Of a DNA stretch of 64,000 nucleotides, positions 9,057-17,278 are shown piece after piece; position 1 is the first letter of the stretch, and each line of letters begins with the position of its first letter. The stretch covers positions 1 through 64,000 of the forward strand of contig NZ_FOSV01000004.1 of the NCBI RefSeq assembly GCF_900114375.1, in the 5' to 3' direction. The DNA is from Methylorubrum salsuginis. GTDB lineage: Bacteria > Pseudomonadota > Alphaproteobacteria > Rhizobiales > Beijerinckiaceae. The notes under the pieces are model-generated. The model worked only from the letters and a program-made list of their open reading frames with translations, had not been told where the DNA came from and made no database searches. Both the position numbers and the translations under genes were made by a program.

Positions 9057-9335
9057 TCAGTTCGCCTTGTTCTGCGACGGCTGCGGGTAGGCCGGGTTCT
9101 CGGCCGGGACGTTGCCGCTGTTGGAGGACGGGGCCTTGTTGACCGAGCCGGTCGTGATCTCGCGGGCCGATTCCTGGCTCTTGCCGGCGTAGTCGGCCGG
9201 CGACTCGGCGCGGTTCCAGCTCAGCAGGCCGACGGTGGCGATGGCCAGCAGGACCAAGCTGGCGACCAGCACGTAGAGGACGGGCTTGCCCTTCTCGCCC
9301 TGGCGGGCCTCGGTGGGTCTCTCGATCGGCGCCAT
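9057..9335 (-). CDS. Small single-pass membrane protein, unknown function
   Basis: A 92-residue protein with a charged N-terminus (MAPIERPTEARQGEKGKP), one transmembrane segment (about residues 19-39) and a polar, probably disordered tail ending in PSQNKAN. No family is recognised with certainty. It is a single-gene unit with its own terminator. An exact EcfG-type promoter sequence (9401-9426) lies about 65 bases upstream of its ATG, so it is predicted to belong to the general stress response. A role at the cell envelope is a guess. Confidence 0.75.
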   Translation of the reverse strand: MAPIERPTEARQGEKGKPVLYVLVASLVLLAIATVGLLSWNRAESPADYAGKSQESAREITTGSVNKAPSSNSGNVPAENPAYPQPSQNKAN

Positions 9336-9400
9336 GGATTTCCTCTCTCGGCACCCGGCTGGCGCCGGGTGTCGCGGTGTGACGGGGGATATGCCACGCC

Positions 9401-9426
9401 AACGCCGCGCCGTCCGAGGATGTTCC
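9401..9426 (-). promoter_or_regulatory. Predicted EcfG (general stress sigma factor) promoter
   Basis: On the minus strand the sequence is GGAAC, 17 bases, CGTT, which is the published consensus for EcfG-dependent promoters of the PhyR general stress response in alphaproteobacteria. It points at the small membrane protein starting at 9335, with a predicted leader of about 60 bases. Confidence 0.65.
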
Positions 9427-9470
9427 TGGCGGCCAAGCCCACCGCGAAGCCGTCTCGAAAAATTTGCCGG

Positions 9471-10022
9471 CTATAGGCCCTTCAGGAAGCCGGCGAGCCG
9501 CATGAGGCCCTCGGGCCAGGGCCCGTGCCCGCTCGCCACGTTGATGTGGCCGGATTCGCCCGCATCGACCAGCGCCGAGCCCCAGGCATAGGCGTAGTCC
9601 TCGGCCCGGTCATAGGCGCAGTAGGGGTCGGTGCGGCTCGCGACCAGAAGCGAGGGAAAGGGCAGGGGATCGCGCGGCACGGGGGCGAAGGCGCGCACGC
9701 TGGCGGGCAGGGTCGCCCCCACCTCGATGTCCGGGAAGGCGACGAGCAGCGCGCCGCGCACCACGCCGGGGGCGAAGCGGGGCGCGGCCTCCACCGCCGC
9801 GACCACGCCGAGGCTGTGGGCGATCAGGATCACCGGCTGGCGCGCCGCCGCCACCGCCTCGACGATGCGCGTGCGCCAGGATTCCGGATCGGGATCGTGC
9901 CAGTCCGCCTGCTCGACCACCCGCGCCGTCTTGAGGCGCCCGGCCCATCGGCTCTGCCAATGCTCCTCTTCGGAGCCGGCATAGCCCGGCAGGATCAGGA
10001 TCTCGCAGTCGGCTGTCTTCAT
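9471..10022 (-). CDS. RBBP9/YdeN-type serine hydrolase
   Basis: A 183-residue small alpha/beta hydrolase. LPGYAGSEEEHWQ near the N-terminus and AHSLGVVAA, containing the nucleophile Ser of G-x-S-x-G-like form, are typical of the RBBP9/YdeN (DUF1234-like) family. RTDPYC gives the probable catalytic Asp and GHINVASGHG the catalytic His. The substrate is unknown. The gene follows uvsE on the same strand with a gap of about 130 bases, and the ATG at 10022 begins exactly at the conserved N-terminal strand. Confidence 0.85.
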   Translation of the reverse strand: MKTADCEILILPGYAGSEEEHWQSRWAGRLKTARVVEQADWHDPDPESWRTRIVEAVAAARQPVILIAHSLGVVAAVEAAPRFAPGVVRGALLVAFPDIEVGATLPASVRAFAPVPRDPLPFPSLLVASRTDPYCAYDRAEDYAYAWGSALVDAGESGHINVASGHGPWPEGLMRLAGFLKGL

Positions 10023-10156
10023 GATCGGCCTTTCGGCAATGGGTCTTGCCGCCCTGTGACTTCGGGCGTGCGTCTCGTCCGGCCAGTAGCCGAGACGCTC
10101 GATCATGACGACCCCGGCGGCACCGGGCGAGGCACAGCGGCGAAAGGAGCAAAAAA

Positions 10157-11236
10157 TCAAGCCGCGGCTTGAGCGGCTCCGAGGCTGCGCCCGATCTGCG
10201 CGGCCAGCGGCACGCTCGCTTGGTTCTTGCCCTTGGCCTCGATCTCGAAATCGGCCCAGGCGAGGTGGCGGGCCACCAGCGCGTTGACGGCCTCGTTCCA
10301 CATCAACTCGGAGTGGGCGGCGAGGTCGCGCCACGAATGGCCTTTTTCCGAAAGCCCGACGAAGTCCGGCAGGGCGCCCGGATCGTGGTCGATCAGCACG
10401 CTCTCGCGCGAGACGCTGATATGGGCGACCGGCCGCACGCCGCGCCAGGAGGCGATCACCGCCGCGATGCGCGGATCGTCGGGCTCGATATACGCGCCGC
10501 GGCTCTCGACCCAGTGATGATGCAGGTCGAGCACCACCGGCACCCGGTCGCCGAGGCGCAGCACCGCATCGAGGCCGAACAGCGACTCGTCGTTCTCGAC
10601 GGTCAGCAGATTGTGCGCGGTCTCCGAGAGCAGCGATAGGCTCTCGCGAAAACCCTCGATGCCGGGCTCGCGCCCGCCGACATGGATGTTGAGGTGGGCA
10701 CCAAACGGGTGCCAGCCGGTGCCGTAGCCCAGCATCGCCATGACCTCGGCGTGATATTCGAGTTCGGCGATGCCGTTTCCTTGCGCGTTCGGGTTGCGCG
10801 AGGCGATGATGCAGAACGGGCCCGGATGCATGCTGAGGCGCACGCCCCCCTTTCTTGCCCGCTCGCCGATGCGGGCGAGCCCGGCCTCGATCAGGGCCCG
10901 AAGCGAAGGTTCCGCGTAGAGCGGCATCGCCGTCGGGTGGGTGAAGCCCGGCAGGAGCGAGCTCGCCATGCGCAGGAGCCGCTCCAGCGGCGGCCGGGCG
11001 GCGACCCAGCTCACCTGCCGCTCCAGGGCCGCGAGGTTGTGGCGCACCACGTCCTCCAGCTTCCTGCGCCGCTCCACGGGACCGAGGCGCCCGAGATGGG
11101 CCATGGTCACGGTGCCGAGATTCATCAGCTTGGCCGCGTCCTTGGCGGCCTTGAGGGTTTTGTGCGCCGGATCCGGATCCGGGATGAAGGTGCAGCAGAA
11201 GCCGAGGCGGGGCGTGGGGGAGGGTTCGCGCGACAT
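10157..11236 (-). CDS. uvsE: UV damage endonuclease (UvdE/UvsE family)
   Basis: UVDE-type enzymes nick DNA immediately 5' of UV photoproducts and other lesions, starting an alternative excision repair. The protein (359 residues from ATG 11236) is a TIM-barrel metalloenzyme with RLGFCC at the first strand, MHPGPFCIIASRNP (metal-binding His), HLNIHVGG, LTVENDE (metal-binding Glu) and LDLHHHWV. These fit the family closely. A GTG at 11269, 13 bases after the pxpC stop, would add 11 residues; neither start has a strong ribosome-binding site. The short gap to pxpC suggests readthrough transcription from the pxpBC unit, which is unusual company for a repair gene. Confidence 0.87.
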   Translation of the reverse strand: MSREPSPTPRLGFCCTFIPDPDPAHKTLKAAKDAAKLMNLGTVTMAHLGRLGPVERRRKLEDVVRHNLAALERQVSWVAARPPLERLLRMASSLLPGFTHPTAMPLYAEPSLRALIEAGLARIGERARKGGVRLSMHPGPFCIIASRNPNAQGNGIAELEYHAEVMAMLGYGTGWHPFGAHLNIHVGGREPGIEGFRESLSLLSETAHNLLTVENDESLFGLDAVLRLGDRVPVVLDLHHHWVESRGAYIEPDDPRIAAVIASWRGVRPVAHISVSRESVLIDHDPGALPDFVGLSEKGHSWRDLAAHSELMWNEAVNALVARHLAWADFEIEAKGKNQASVPLAAQIGRSLGAAQAAA

Positions 11237-11282
11237 GGGCGGACAACGCGGCAGGACCGCTCCGGTCACGAAGCGAGGCGAC

Positions 11283-12302
11283 TCAATCGTCGCGAAACGC
11301 GTCCACCGCGGCGCCCGCGACGTTGGCCGCCATCAGCCGCTCGGTCGCGCCCTTCACCGGCCGCAAGTTCCTTGAGAGCGCGTCGCGCGCGGCGGCCCGA
11401 CCTTGAGCGAGTTTTCGCGCGGTGGCGAGATCGACGGCCTCGAACCGCACCGGCTCGCCGGGCCGGCGCTGGGCGATCCGGCGGAGGTCGGCCGAGACGA
11501 CGGTGGCGATCTTCGGGTAGCCGCCGGTGGTCTGGCGGTCGGCCATCAGCACGATGGGACGGCCCGTGCCCGGCACCTGCACCGAGCCCATCACGGTGGC
11601 GTCCGAGACGATGTTGAAGCCGTCCGCGCCGTGGGCGATGGACGGCCCGTCGAGCTGATAGCCCATCCGGTCGGCTTGCCCCGAGACCGTGAAAGTGCCT
11701 TCGAGGAAGGTCGCGAGGCCTTCCGGTGAAAAATGATCGTCCTGGGGGCCGAGGACGACGCGGATCGGCCGGTCGCTCTCCAGCGGGACGGGATCGAGGC
11801 AAAGGTCCGCCTCGCCCGCGGGCGCTGACCCGGCGAGCGGCAGCCGGTCGCCCTCGCGCAAGGGGCGTCCGTCGAGGCCGCCGAGGGCGGCGCGGCGGTG
11901 GAGCGCGACGCTGCCGAGGACGGGTCGCAGCCGGAAGCCGCCTGCGACCGCGAGCGTGGCGAATACGCCCGCGCCGGCCCGCCCGAGGGTCAGCTCCGCG
12001 CCCTCCCGCAGCAGGAACGCGCGGTGGTCGGCGAGCGGCTCGCCGTCGAGGCGCAGCGCACCGCAGGCGCCGGCCAGAGCCAACCGCACCGGGCTGCCCT
12101 CGACGCGCAGCGTCGCGCTGGCGAGGCCCAGCTCGATCGCCGCCGCATCCGGCGGGTTGCCGACGAGGCTGTTCGCCGCGGCGTGGGCCAGCCGGTCCAT
12201 CGGCCCCGAGGCCGAGAGGCCGTCGCGCAGGAAACCGGGCCGGCCGCCATCCTGGATCGAGGCGGCGCCGGAGAGGCGCAGGAGATGGAGGACGCCGCTC
12301 AC
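11283..12302 (-). CDS. pxpC: 5-oxoprolinase subunit PxpC (biotin-dependent carboxyltransferase family)
   Basis: PxpC works with PxpA and PxpB in ATP-dependent opening of 5-oxoproline (pyroglutamate) to glutamate. The 339-residue product has SIQDGGRPGF near the N-terminus, the hallmark of this KipA/PxpC family, then VVLGPQDDHF, RMGYQLDGP and QTTGGYPKIATV. The GTG start at 12302 overlaps the pxpB stop (GTGA). pxpA is not in this window, so it is either elsewhere or absent. The old Bacillus name for the family, KipA, refers to a kinase-regulation role that does not apply by default here. Confidence 0.9.
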   Translation of the reverse strand: MSGVLHLLRLSGAASIQDGGRPGFLRDGLSASGPMDRLAHAAANSLVGNPPDAAAIELGLASATLRVEGSPVRLALAGACGALRLDGEPLADHRAFLLREGAELTLGRAGAGVFATLAVAGGFRLRPVLGSVALHRRAALGGLDGRPLREGDRLPLAGSAPAGEADLCLDPVPLESDRPIRVVLGPQDDHFSPEGLATFLEGTFTVSGQADRMGYQLDGPSIAHGADGFNIVSDATVMGSVQVPGTGRPIVLMADRQTTGGYPKIATVVSADLRRIAQRRPGEPVRFEAVDLATARKLAQGRAAARDALSRNLRPVKGATERLMAANVAGAAVDAFRDD

Positions 12303-13024
12303 GTCTCGCTCAGTTCGGCGACGGACTCGCCGGCTTCCACAGCGGCGGCGAGCCCGTCCCAACGCTCTGCAGGCGTCGGCATGAAGCGCACCCGGTCGCC
12401 GGGACGCAGCAGGAAGACCGGATCGCGCTCCGGCACGAAGGTTCTGACGGGGGTTCGGCCCAGCAGATGCCAGCCGCTCGGGGCCGCGATACTGGCCACG
12501 AGCGCCTGCACCCCGCCGATGGAGATGGTGCCGGCGGGCGTCACGGGGCGCGGATGCGGGCGCCGCGACAGACTGAGCCCGGGGTCGAGCCCTTCGAGAT
12601 AGGCGTAGCCCGGCAGGAAGCCGATCATCGCGACGCGGTATTGGGGCGCGGCGTGGCGCTCGATCACGGCCTCCGGCGCGATCCCGTGATGGGCCGCGAC
12701 CGCGTCGAGATCGATCCCGAATTCGCCGCCATAGACCACCGGGATGCGCCACAGCCGCGCGGTGGCGGGCGGCGGCAGGGGTTCGGCGGCGAGCGCCAGG
12801 ATCGTGCGGCCGAGTTCGCCCGGATCGACGACGAGGGGATCGAGATGGATCGTGAGCGAGCGGTAGGTCGGCACCGTCTCGCGCAGGCCCGGCAGAGCCC
12901 GCGCCCGAAGCGCGGCGTCGAGGGCCAGCACGCGGGCCGAGAGCGCCGGATCGACGCGAACGCCGAACTCGATGGTGAAGGCCGTATCCCCGCAGGCGAG
13001 CAGCCGCGGCGCGTCGTGCGTCAT
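12299..13024 (-). CDS. pxpB: 5-oxoprolinase subunit PxpB
   Basis: A 241-residue protein of the PxpB/KipI family, the partner of PxpC in pyroglutamate hydrolysis. Diagnostic segments are GDTAFTIEFG near the N-terminus, IPVVYGGEFGIDL and MIGFLPGYAYLEGL, the family signature. The ATG at 13024 is preferred over the TTG at 13033. It is the first gene of a pxpB-pxpC(-uvsE) run on the minus strand. Pyroglutamate forms spontaneously from glutamine and glutathione intermediates, so this is housekeeping damage repair. Confidence 0.9.
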   Translation of the reverse strand: MTHDAPRLLACGDTAFTIEFGVRVDPALSARVLALDAALRARALPGLRETVPTYRSLTIHLDPLVVDPGELGRTILALAAEPLPPPATARLWRIPVVYGGEFGIDLDAVAAHHGIAPEAVIERHAAPQYRVAMIGFLPGYAYLEGLDPGLSLSRRPHPRPVTPAGTISIGGVQALVASIAAPSGWHLLGRTPVRTFVPERDPVFLLRPGDRVRFMPTPAERWDGLAAAVEAGESVAELSET

Positions 13025-13069
13025 GGGGCGCAACGCTACCCCAAGGCGCGGCGCGCCGCGAGGTCTCGG

Positions 13070-13837
13070 TCAGAGCCGGTGCGCCGCCCGCTCCGCTTCG
13101 TCATGCGTCTCCCGCGGTGCGTTCCGTTCCGGAGCCGCGCCGGTGGCGCGCTGGACGGCGGCGTCGAGGTTCTCCGGGTCCAGAGCGGTCTCGACGAAGC
13201 TGCGGCCGCGCTGGGTCAGGTCGCGGGCGTAGCGTACGCCCTGGTCGCGCAGGTCGTCGGCATACGGGCCGAGCGCCCGATCCTCCTGACGCGTGCGCGG
13301 CAGGAGCGCGCCGAGCAGCAGGCCCGCGGCGAGGCCGACCACGCCGACCAGCAGCGGGTTCTCGGCGATGAAGTCCTCGGTGGCGGAGCGACCGCGGTGC
13401 AGGCGCTGCGCACCCCGGTCGGCGAGGTCGGCGGCGCGCTGGCGGTGCGTGTCGTAGCGGTCCTCGGCCCAGGCGCGGGCGTCCTCGTAGGTGTCCTCGG
13501 CCCGGTCGCGGGCGGAGCGCAGGGTCTCGCTCGCCCGATCACGCAGCTCGGACACCTTGTCGGCGGCCTGATCGCGCAACTCCGAGGCCTTGTCGGCGGC
13601 GCGGTCGCGCAGGTTCGAGGCCTGCTCGGTGGCCTCGCGCGTGGTGTCGTGAAGGCCCTGCTGGAGCCGGGCATTGGCCTCGCGGCCTGCCGCGCTCGCG
13701 CGGTCGGCGGTGCCGTGCAAGCTGTGCTCGACGCCCTCGGTGCGGGGCATGCCGGCCCTGGCGGCGAGCTGCTCGGGCAGGGTCTCGACCGGGACGCCCT
13801 CGGTCGGGCGGGGCGGGATGGCGGGATCGTGGTTCAT
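13070..13837 (-). CDS. Coiled-coil membrane-anchored protein of YqjD/ElaB-like architecture
   Basis: A 255-residue protein whose residues 45-150 are a long, highly charged helical region with repeated DRAADKASELRD-like heptads. A Gly/Leu/Ala-rich membrane segment (about 162-180, NPLLVGVVGLAAGLLLG) and a soluble tail follow. This is the architecture of DUF883/YqjD/ElaB proteins that anchor to the inner membrane, although here the anchor is not at the extreme C-terminus. It is the last gene of a four-gene unit with two other small membrane proteins and a related helical protein. The ribosome- or envelope-binding roles proposed for YqjD relatives cannot be confirmed here. Confidence 0.78.
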   Translation of the reverse strand: MNHDPAIPPRPTEGVPVETLPEQLAARAGMPRTEGVEHSLHGTADRASAAGREANARLQQGLHDTTREATEQASNLRDRAADKASELRDQAADKVSELRDRASETLRSARDRAEDTYEDARAWAEDRYDTHRQRAADLADRGAQRLHRGRSATEDFIAENPLLVGVVGLAAGLLLGALLPRTRQEDRALGPYADDLRDQGVRYARDLTQRGRSFVETALDPENLDAAVQRATGAAPERNAPRETHDEAERAAHRL

Positions 13838-13895
13838 CAGGGGGGCTCCGTATCAGGCGGGGCGGCGCCGAAGGGGGCGCCGCGCGGGCGAGGGG

Positions 13896-14297
13896 TCAGA
13901 CCTGCGGGCGCTCGCCGGGCAGGTCGTGCGGCGGCTTCCCGGCCGGAGCGTCGGGATCGTAGGTGCGGTCGGCGCCCGTCACCGTGACGGGCTTGGTCTC
14001 CACCGGCACCGTCTCCACCGGTACCAGGGCGCGGCTCCCCCGCTGGCGGCCGCTGCGCAGGCCGTTGAGCAGCAGGCCGACGCCGGCCGCGATCAGCAGC
14101 ACCGGCACGGGGTTGCGCCGCACCGTGTCCAGCGCCTCGTCGTAGAAGCCGCTGTAGGGCGTGCGACGGGCGGAGCCGAGCATCTCGTCGACGAGGCTCG
14201 ACGCGTTGAGGCGCCCCTGGATGCGGTCGATGGTCTCGTCGAGGCGCGCACGGCGCTGCTCGATGTCCTTTTCCAGATCGGAGATCGATTCGCTCAT
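13896..14297 (-). CDS. DUF3618-type small membrane protein
   Basis: A 133-residue product. The N-terminus MSESISDLEKDIEQRRARLD followed by ETIDRIQGRLN matches DUF3618. An amphipathic stretch, the membrane segment PVPVLLIAAGVGLLLNGL and a Thr/Val/Pro-rich tail follow. The ATG at 14297 overlaps the stop of the upstream YqjE-like gene (ATGA). Proteins of this type usually sit in YqjD-YqjE-like operons, as here. No biochemical function is known to me. Confidence 0.82.
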   Translation of the reverse strand: MSESISDLEKDIEQRRARLDETIDRIQGRLNASSLVDEMLGSARRTPYSGFYDEALDTVRRNPVPVLLIAAGVGLLLNGLRSGRQRGSRALVPVETVPVETKPVTVTGADRTYDPDAPAGKPPHDLPGERPQV

Positions 14298-14704
14298 CCC
14301 GAGACCCTTTCCGTCAGCGCGCGGGCATCCTGCCGGACCTGCCGGGTGGTCCGGGTCGGGGCGAGGTTGGACAGCGACATCGCGCGGGCGCCGAGCAGGC
14401 CGAGGATGACCGCCACGAGCAGCATCGCGCCGCCGACGAGGAGGGCGGCGAGCCATTCGGAGCCGACGAGGGTGGCGACGTACTTCACCAGCGCGCCGAT
14501 CAGCACCAGCATCGCGGTCACCGCGAATACCGCGGCGAAGACCATCATGCCGAGGCCGACGAAGAGCGAGCGGACGTTGTTCGTCATCTCGGTGCGGAAG
14601 AGGGCGATCTCCTTACCGGCGAGTTCGCTCGCCTCGCGCAGCGCATCGGCGATGAGCGCCTGGATCGAGGAGGAGGGCGGGGGTGGGGGCGGAGGGCTTG
14701 CCAT
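14294..14704 (-). CDS. YqjE / phage-holin-superfamily III membrane protein
   Basis: A 136-residue protein with a Pro/Ser-rich start, the amphipathic helix ALIADALREASELAGKEIALFRTEM typical of YqjE/DUF1469 proteins, and two transmembrane segments (about residues 46-72 and 83-108). The holin annotation of this superfamily comes from topology only; the chromosomal setting argues for an envelope role and not lysis. It overlaps the next gene by ATGA and belongs to the 15180-13070 operon. Confidence 0.84.
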   Translation of the reverse strand: MASPPPPPPPSSSIQALIADALREASELAGKEIALFRTEMTNNVRSLFVGLGMMVFAAVFAVTAMLVLIGALVKYVATLVGSEWLAALLVGGAMLLVAVILGLLGARAMSLSNLAPTRTTRQVRQDARALTERVSG

Positions 14705-14724
14705 GGTCGTCGTCTTTCCGTCCC

Positions 14725-15180
14725 TCAGATCCGGCCGTCGCGGTCGAAGGCCGACTCGGGCTCGCCCGAGGCCTTGATGAAGCGCGCGAGCAGGAAGCCC
14801 GCCGCGAAGGTCGCCACCGCGGTCGTCACCGGCGAGCGCCGGGCGAAGGCCTCGGCCTCGGCATAGAAGTCGTCGAGGCTGCGCCGCTCGATCGAGCCGG
14901 CGAGGTCGTCGAGCCCTTCCGCCGCGCTGTCGAAGAAGGCGCGCAGGTTGGGGCGATCCTCGAAGGTCTGGCCGGAATCGCGAATCGACTTGGCGATGTC
15001 GCCGACCGAGCGGGCGGCCTCGCCCTTGCGCTGATCGACATAGGCATAGGCCTGCTTGCGCGCCGCCGACGCCAACCCCCGGCCGCGCTCGGCGGCGATG
15101 TGGGCGGTGTCCTCGACGTCGTGGCGCAGGTCCTTCAGGTCGGCCCCGCCGACGGGGTCCGGTGACGCGGAGGCGGTCAT
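14725..15180 (-). CDS. YqjD-like helical membrane-associated protein
   Basis: A 151-residue, mainly helical protein. It has an acidic N-terminal helix (LKDLRHDVEDTAHIAAERGR), a middle region with DIAKSIRDSGQTFEDRPNLR, and a C-terminal hydrophobic helix (SPVTTAVATFAAGFLLARFI) followed by a short charged tail, as in stress-induced YqjD-like proteins. It is the first gene of the four-gene membrane operon. A GGAAC element with an imperfect -10 match lies 80-105 bases upstream. Confidence 0.75.
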   Translation of the reverse strand: MTASASPDPVGGADLKDLRHDVEDTAHIAAERGRGLASAARKQAYAYVDQRKGEAARSVGDIAKSIRDSGQTFEDRPNLRAFFDSAAEGLDDLAGSIERRSLDDFYAEAEAFARRSPVTTAVATFAAGFLLARFIKASGEPESAFDRDGRI

Positions 15181-15258
15181 GGTCTCAACTCCTGAAACGA
15201 CGAAGCGGGAGGGCGGCCGGCGCCGGAAGGGGGCGACCGCAAAAGGATTCGGCCGGAG

Positions 15259-15284
15259 AACCGATGGCCCCGCTGAGGGGTTCC
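15259..15284 (-). promoter_or_regulatory. Possible EcfG-type promoter of the YqjD/YqjE operon
   Basis: On the minus strand the site is GGAAC, 16 bases, CGGTT. The -35 matches the EcfG consensus exactly and the -10 is near CGTT. It would give a leader of about 75 bases to the gene starting at 15180. The gene types fit a stress regulon, but the match is imperfect. Confidence 0.4.
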
Positions 15285-15482
15285 GCTTCCAACGTCCTGT
15301 TCCGCTTCACGCTTCGGCGCGCGGCGGGCATGGACCCGATGTTGGGAGGCGCAGGCGTGGTCAGGCGCGAGACGCTGCGAAGGTCGTCCGGACTTTCGAT
15401 GCCGCGGCAAGCGACTTTGATCGCGGCTGGACCGGTGTCCTTCTCCGTCGCCCCTCGGAGGCGGCGCGCGCAGAAGGAACGG

Positions 15483-15592
15483 CCGTATGGCCGGGCGCGA
15501 GGCGCGCCCCGCGCAGTGGGCCTCGGCTTTGCCGAGGCGTCGAACGGAGCGAACAGCCAGAGCCGCGGACGCGGCTGCCGGCCCCTGAGGCC
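15483..15592. repeat. About 110-bp dispersed structured repeat, copy A
   Basis: This stretch aligns over its whole length with 20158-20269. Both begin CCGTATGGCC and end TGAGGCC, and share a hairpin CCTCGGC/GCCGAGG and a conserved GCCGCGGACGCGGC block. It lies in the 595-base gap between the YqjD-like operon and otsA. Apart from this repeat, the 42-base palindrome that follows it and the possible promoter at 15259-15284, I see nothing in 15181-15775. Confidence 0.75.
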
Positions 15593-15602
15593 AAGCATAA
15601 AC

Positions 15603-15644
15603 CCGGTCAAGCGAGCCGGGCGTTCGCCCGGCTCGCTTGACCGG
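15603..15644. repeat. Perfect 42-bp palindrome upstream of otsA
   Basis: Two 20-base arms beginning CCGGTCAAGCGAGCC are perfectly complementary around a two-base centre. As RNA this makes a very stable hairpin on either strand. It is 130 bases upstream of otsA and directly follows repeat copy A. No U-tract follows, so a plain terminator is not proven. Confidence 0.8.
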
Positions 15645-15775
15645 CGAGAAGCGATGCGCTTGGCTGCATCCCGACGGATCGCGCACGACTTCCGCGCGTT
15701 TTCCCACGGACGTTTAAGACTCTACAGGCGGACGCGGCCTTCGCGCCCGCTGCAACGAGGAGCGGAGCCGGGTTC

Positions 15776-17197
15776 GTGGCACGTCTGATCATCGTCTCGA
15801 ATCGTGTCGCCGTGCCCGCCGAGGGCAAGGACGCGGTCTCGGCCGGCGGCCTCGCCGTCGCGGTCAAGGAGGCGTTCTCCTCCTACGAGGGGTTGTGGTT
15901 CGGCTGGAGCGGCAACATCACCGAGGATCCGAGCCCCGAGCCGGAGCTGATCGACCGCGGGCCGATCCAGTACGCCGTCCTCGATCTCTCGCCGCAGGAC
16001 CACCGCGAATATTACGCCGGCTTCGCCAACCGGGCGCTGTGGCCGATCATGCATTACCGCATCGGGCTCGGCACCTTCTCGCGCTCGGACTATGCCGGCT
16101 ACCAGCGCGTCAACCAGACCTTCGCCCGCGCGCTCGCCAAGCTGGTCGAGCCCGACGACCTGATCTGGGTCCACGATTACCACCTGCTGCCGCTGGCGAG
16201 CGAACTGCGCGGCCAGGGCATCGCCAACCCGATCGGCTACTTCCACCACATCCCGTGGCCCGCGGCCGACGTATTCAACACGCTGCCGGCGAGCGGCGAA
16301 TTGCTGCGCGCCATGGCCGATTACGACCTGATCGGCCTGCAGACCGACGCCGACGTGCAGAACCTCTCGCGCAACTTCATCGACACGATGCGGGCGATTC
16401 CCCTGGGCGGCGGTGCCCTGATGGTCGATGGCCGGCGCACCCGCATCCGGTCCTTCCCGATCGGCATCGATGTCGCGGGCTTCAAGGAGGCGGCCGACAA
16501 GGCCGGCTCCAACAAGGTGGTGCGCGAGACCATGGCGGGCCTGCGCACCCGCAAGCTCCTCATCGGCGTCGACCGGCTCGACTACTCGAAGGGCGTGCCC
16601 GAGCGGATGGAGGCGGTGGACCGTTTCTTCGCCTCGAATCCCGACCAGCGCGGCAACGTCGTCTACATCCAGATCACGCCGAAATCCCGCAGCGAGGTGC
16701 CGGAATACGAGCAGCTCTCGCGCGAGGTGAACGAGAAGGTCGGCGACATCAACGGCACGCTGGGCGAGCCCGCCTGGACGCCGATCCAGTATGTCACCAA
16801 GGCCTATCCCCGCCCCGTGCTCGCCGGCCTCTACCGCGCCGCCCGGGTCGGGCTCGTCACGCCGATGCGCGACGGCATGAATCTGGTCGCCAAGGAATAT
16901 GTCGTGGCGCAGAGCGAGGAGGACCCCGGCGTTCTCGTCCTGTCGAAGTTCGCGGGCGCGGCGCGCCAGCTGCCCGAGGCGCTGCTGGTCAATCCCTACG
17001 ACCGGTTCGAGGTCGCGGAAGCCATCCGGCAGGCGCTCTACATGCCGCGGGCCGAGCGCCTGGAGCGTTGGAGGCCGATGGCCGAGCGCATGCTGCGCGA
17101 GGACGTGGATTGGTGGGCCCGCAGCTACATGGCGGAACTCGAATCCTTCCGCACCGTCGAGCGCGAACCGCCGCGGGCGGCCGCGGCGGCCGAGTAG
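15776..17197 (+). CDS. otsA: Alpha,alpha-trehalose-phosphate synthase (UDP-forming) OtsA
   Basis: OtsA joins UDP-glucose and glucose-6-phosphate to trehalose-6-phosphate, the first step to the osmo- and desiccation protectant trehalose. The 473-residue GT20 enzyme has [50 protein letters not shown] and [11 protein letters not shown] in the usual order and is full length. The start is GTG at 15776, which places the first conserved strand directly at the N-terminus. No otsB is adjacent; glgX follows after about 80 bases, linking trehalose and glycogen metabolism. Confidence 0.95.
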   Translation: MARLIIVSNRVAVPAEGKDAVSAGGLAVAVKEAFSSYEGLWFGWSGNITEDPSPEPELIDRGPIQYAVLDLSPQDHREYYAGFANRALWPIMHYRIGLGTFSRSDYAGYQRVNQTFARALAKLVEPDDLIWVHDYHLLPLASELRGQGIANPIGYFHHIPWPAADVFNTLPASGELLRAMADYDLIGLQTDADVQNLSRNFIDTMRAIPLGGGALMVDGRRTRIRSFPIGIDVAGFKEAADKAGSNKVVRETMAGLRTRKLLIGVDRLDYSKGVPERMEAVDRFFASNPDQRGNVVYIQITPKSRSEVPEYEQLSREVNEKVGDINGTLGEPAWTPIQYVTKAYPRPVLAGLYRAARVGLVTPMRDGMNLVAKEYVVAQSEEDPGVLVLSKFAGAARQLPEALLVNPYDRFEVAEAIRQALYMPRAERLERWRPMAERMLREDVDWWARSYMAELESFRTVEREPPRAAAAAE

Positions 17198-17278
17198 CGG
17201 AACCTCTCCAACCCGCCGACGAATCGGCCTAAGTCCTGAGCGCGGCCCGCCTCGGGCATGCTCGCGCGAAGGACCGGG

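Noticed and set aside
7500..9402. A 1225-codon frame extending far upstream of ggt
   Set aside because: Only the part from 7482 down encodes the conserved enzyme with its signal peptide. The upstream part is antisense or out of frame to the quinone oxidoreductase and small-protein genes and is Arg/Pro-rich.
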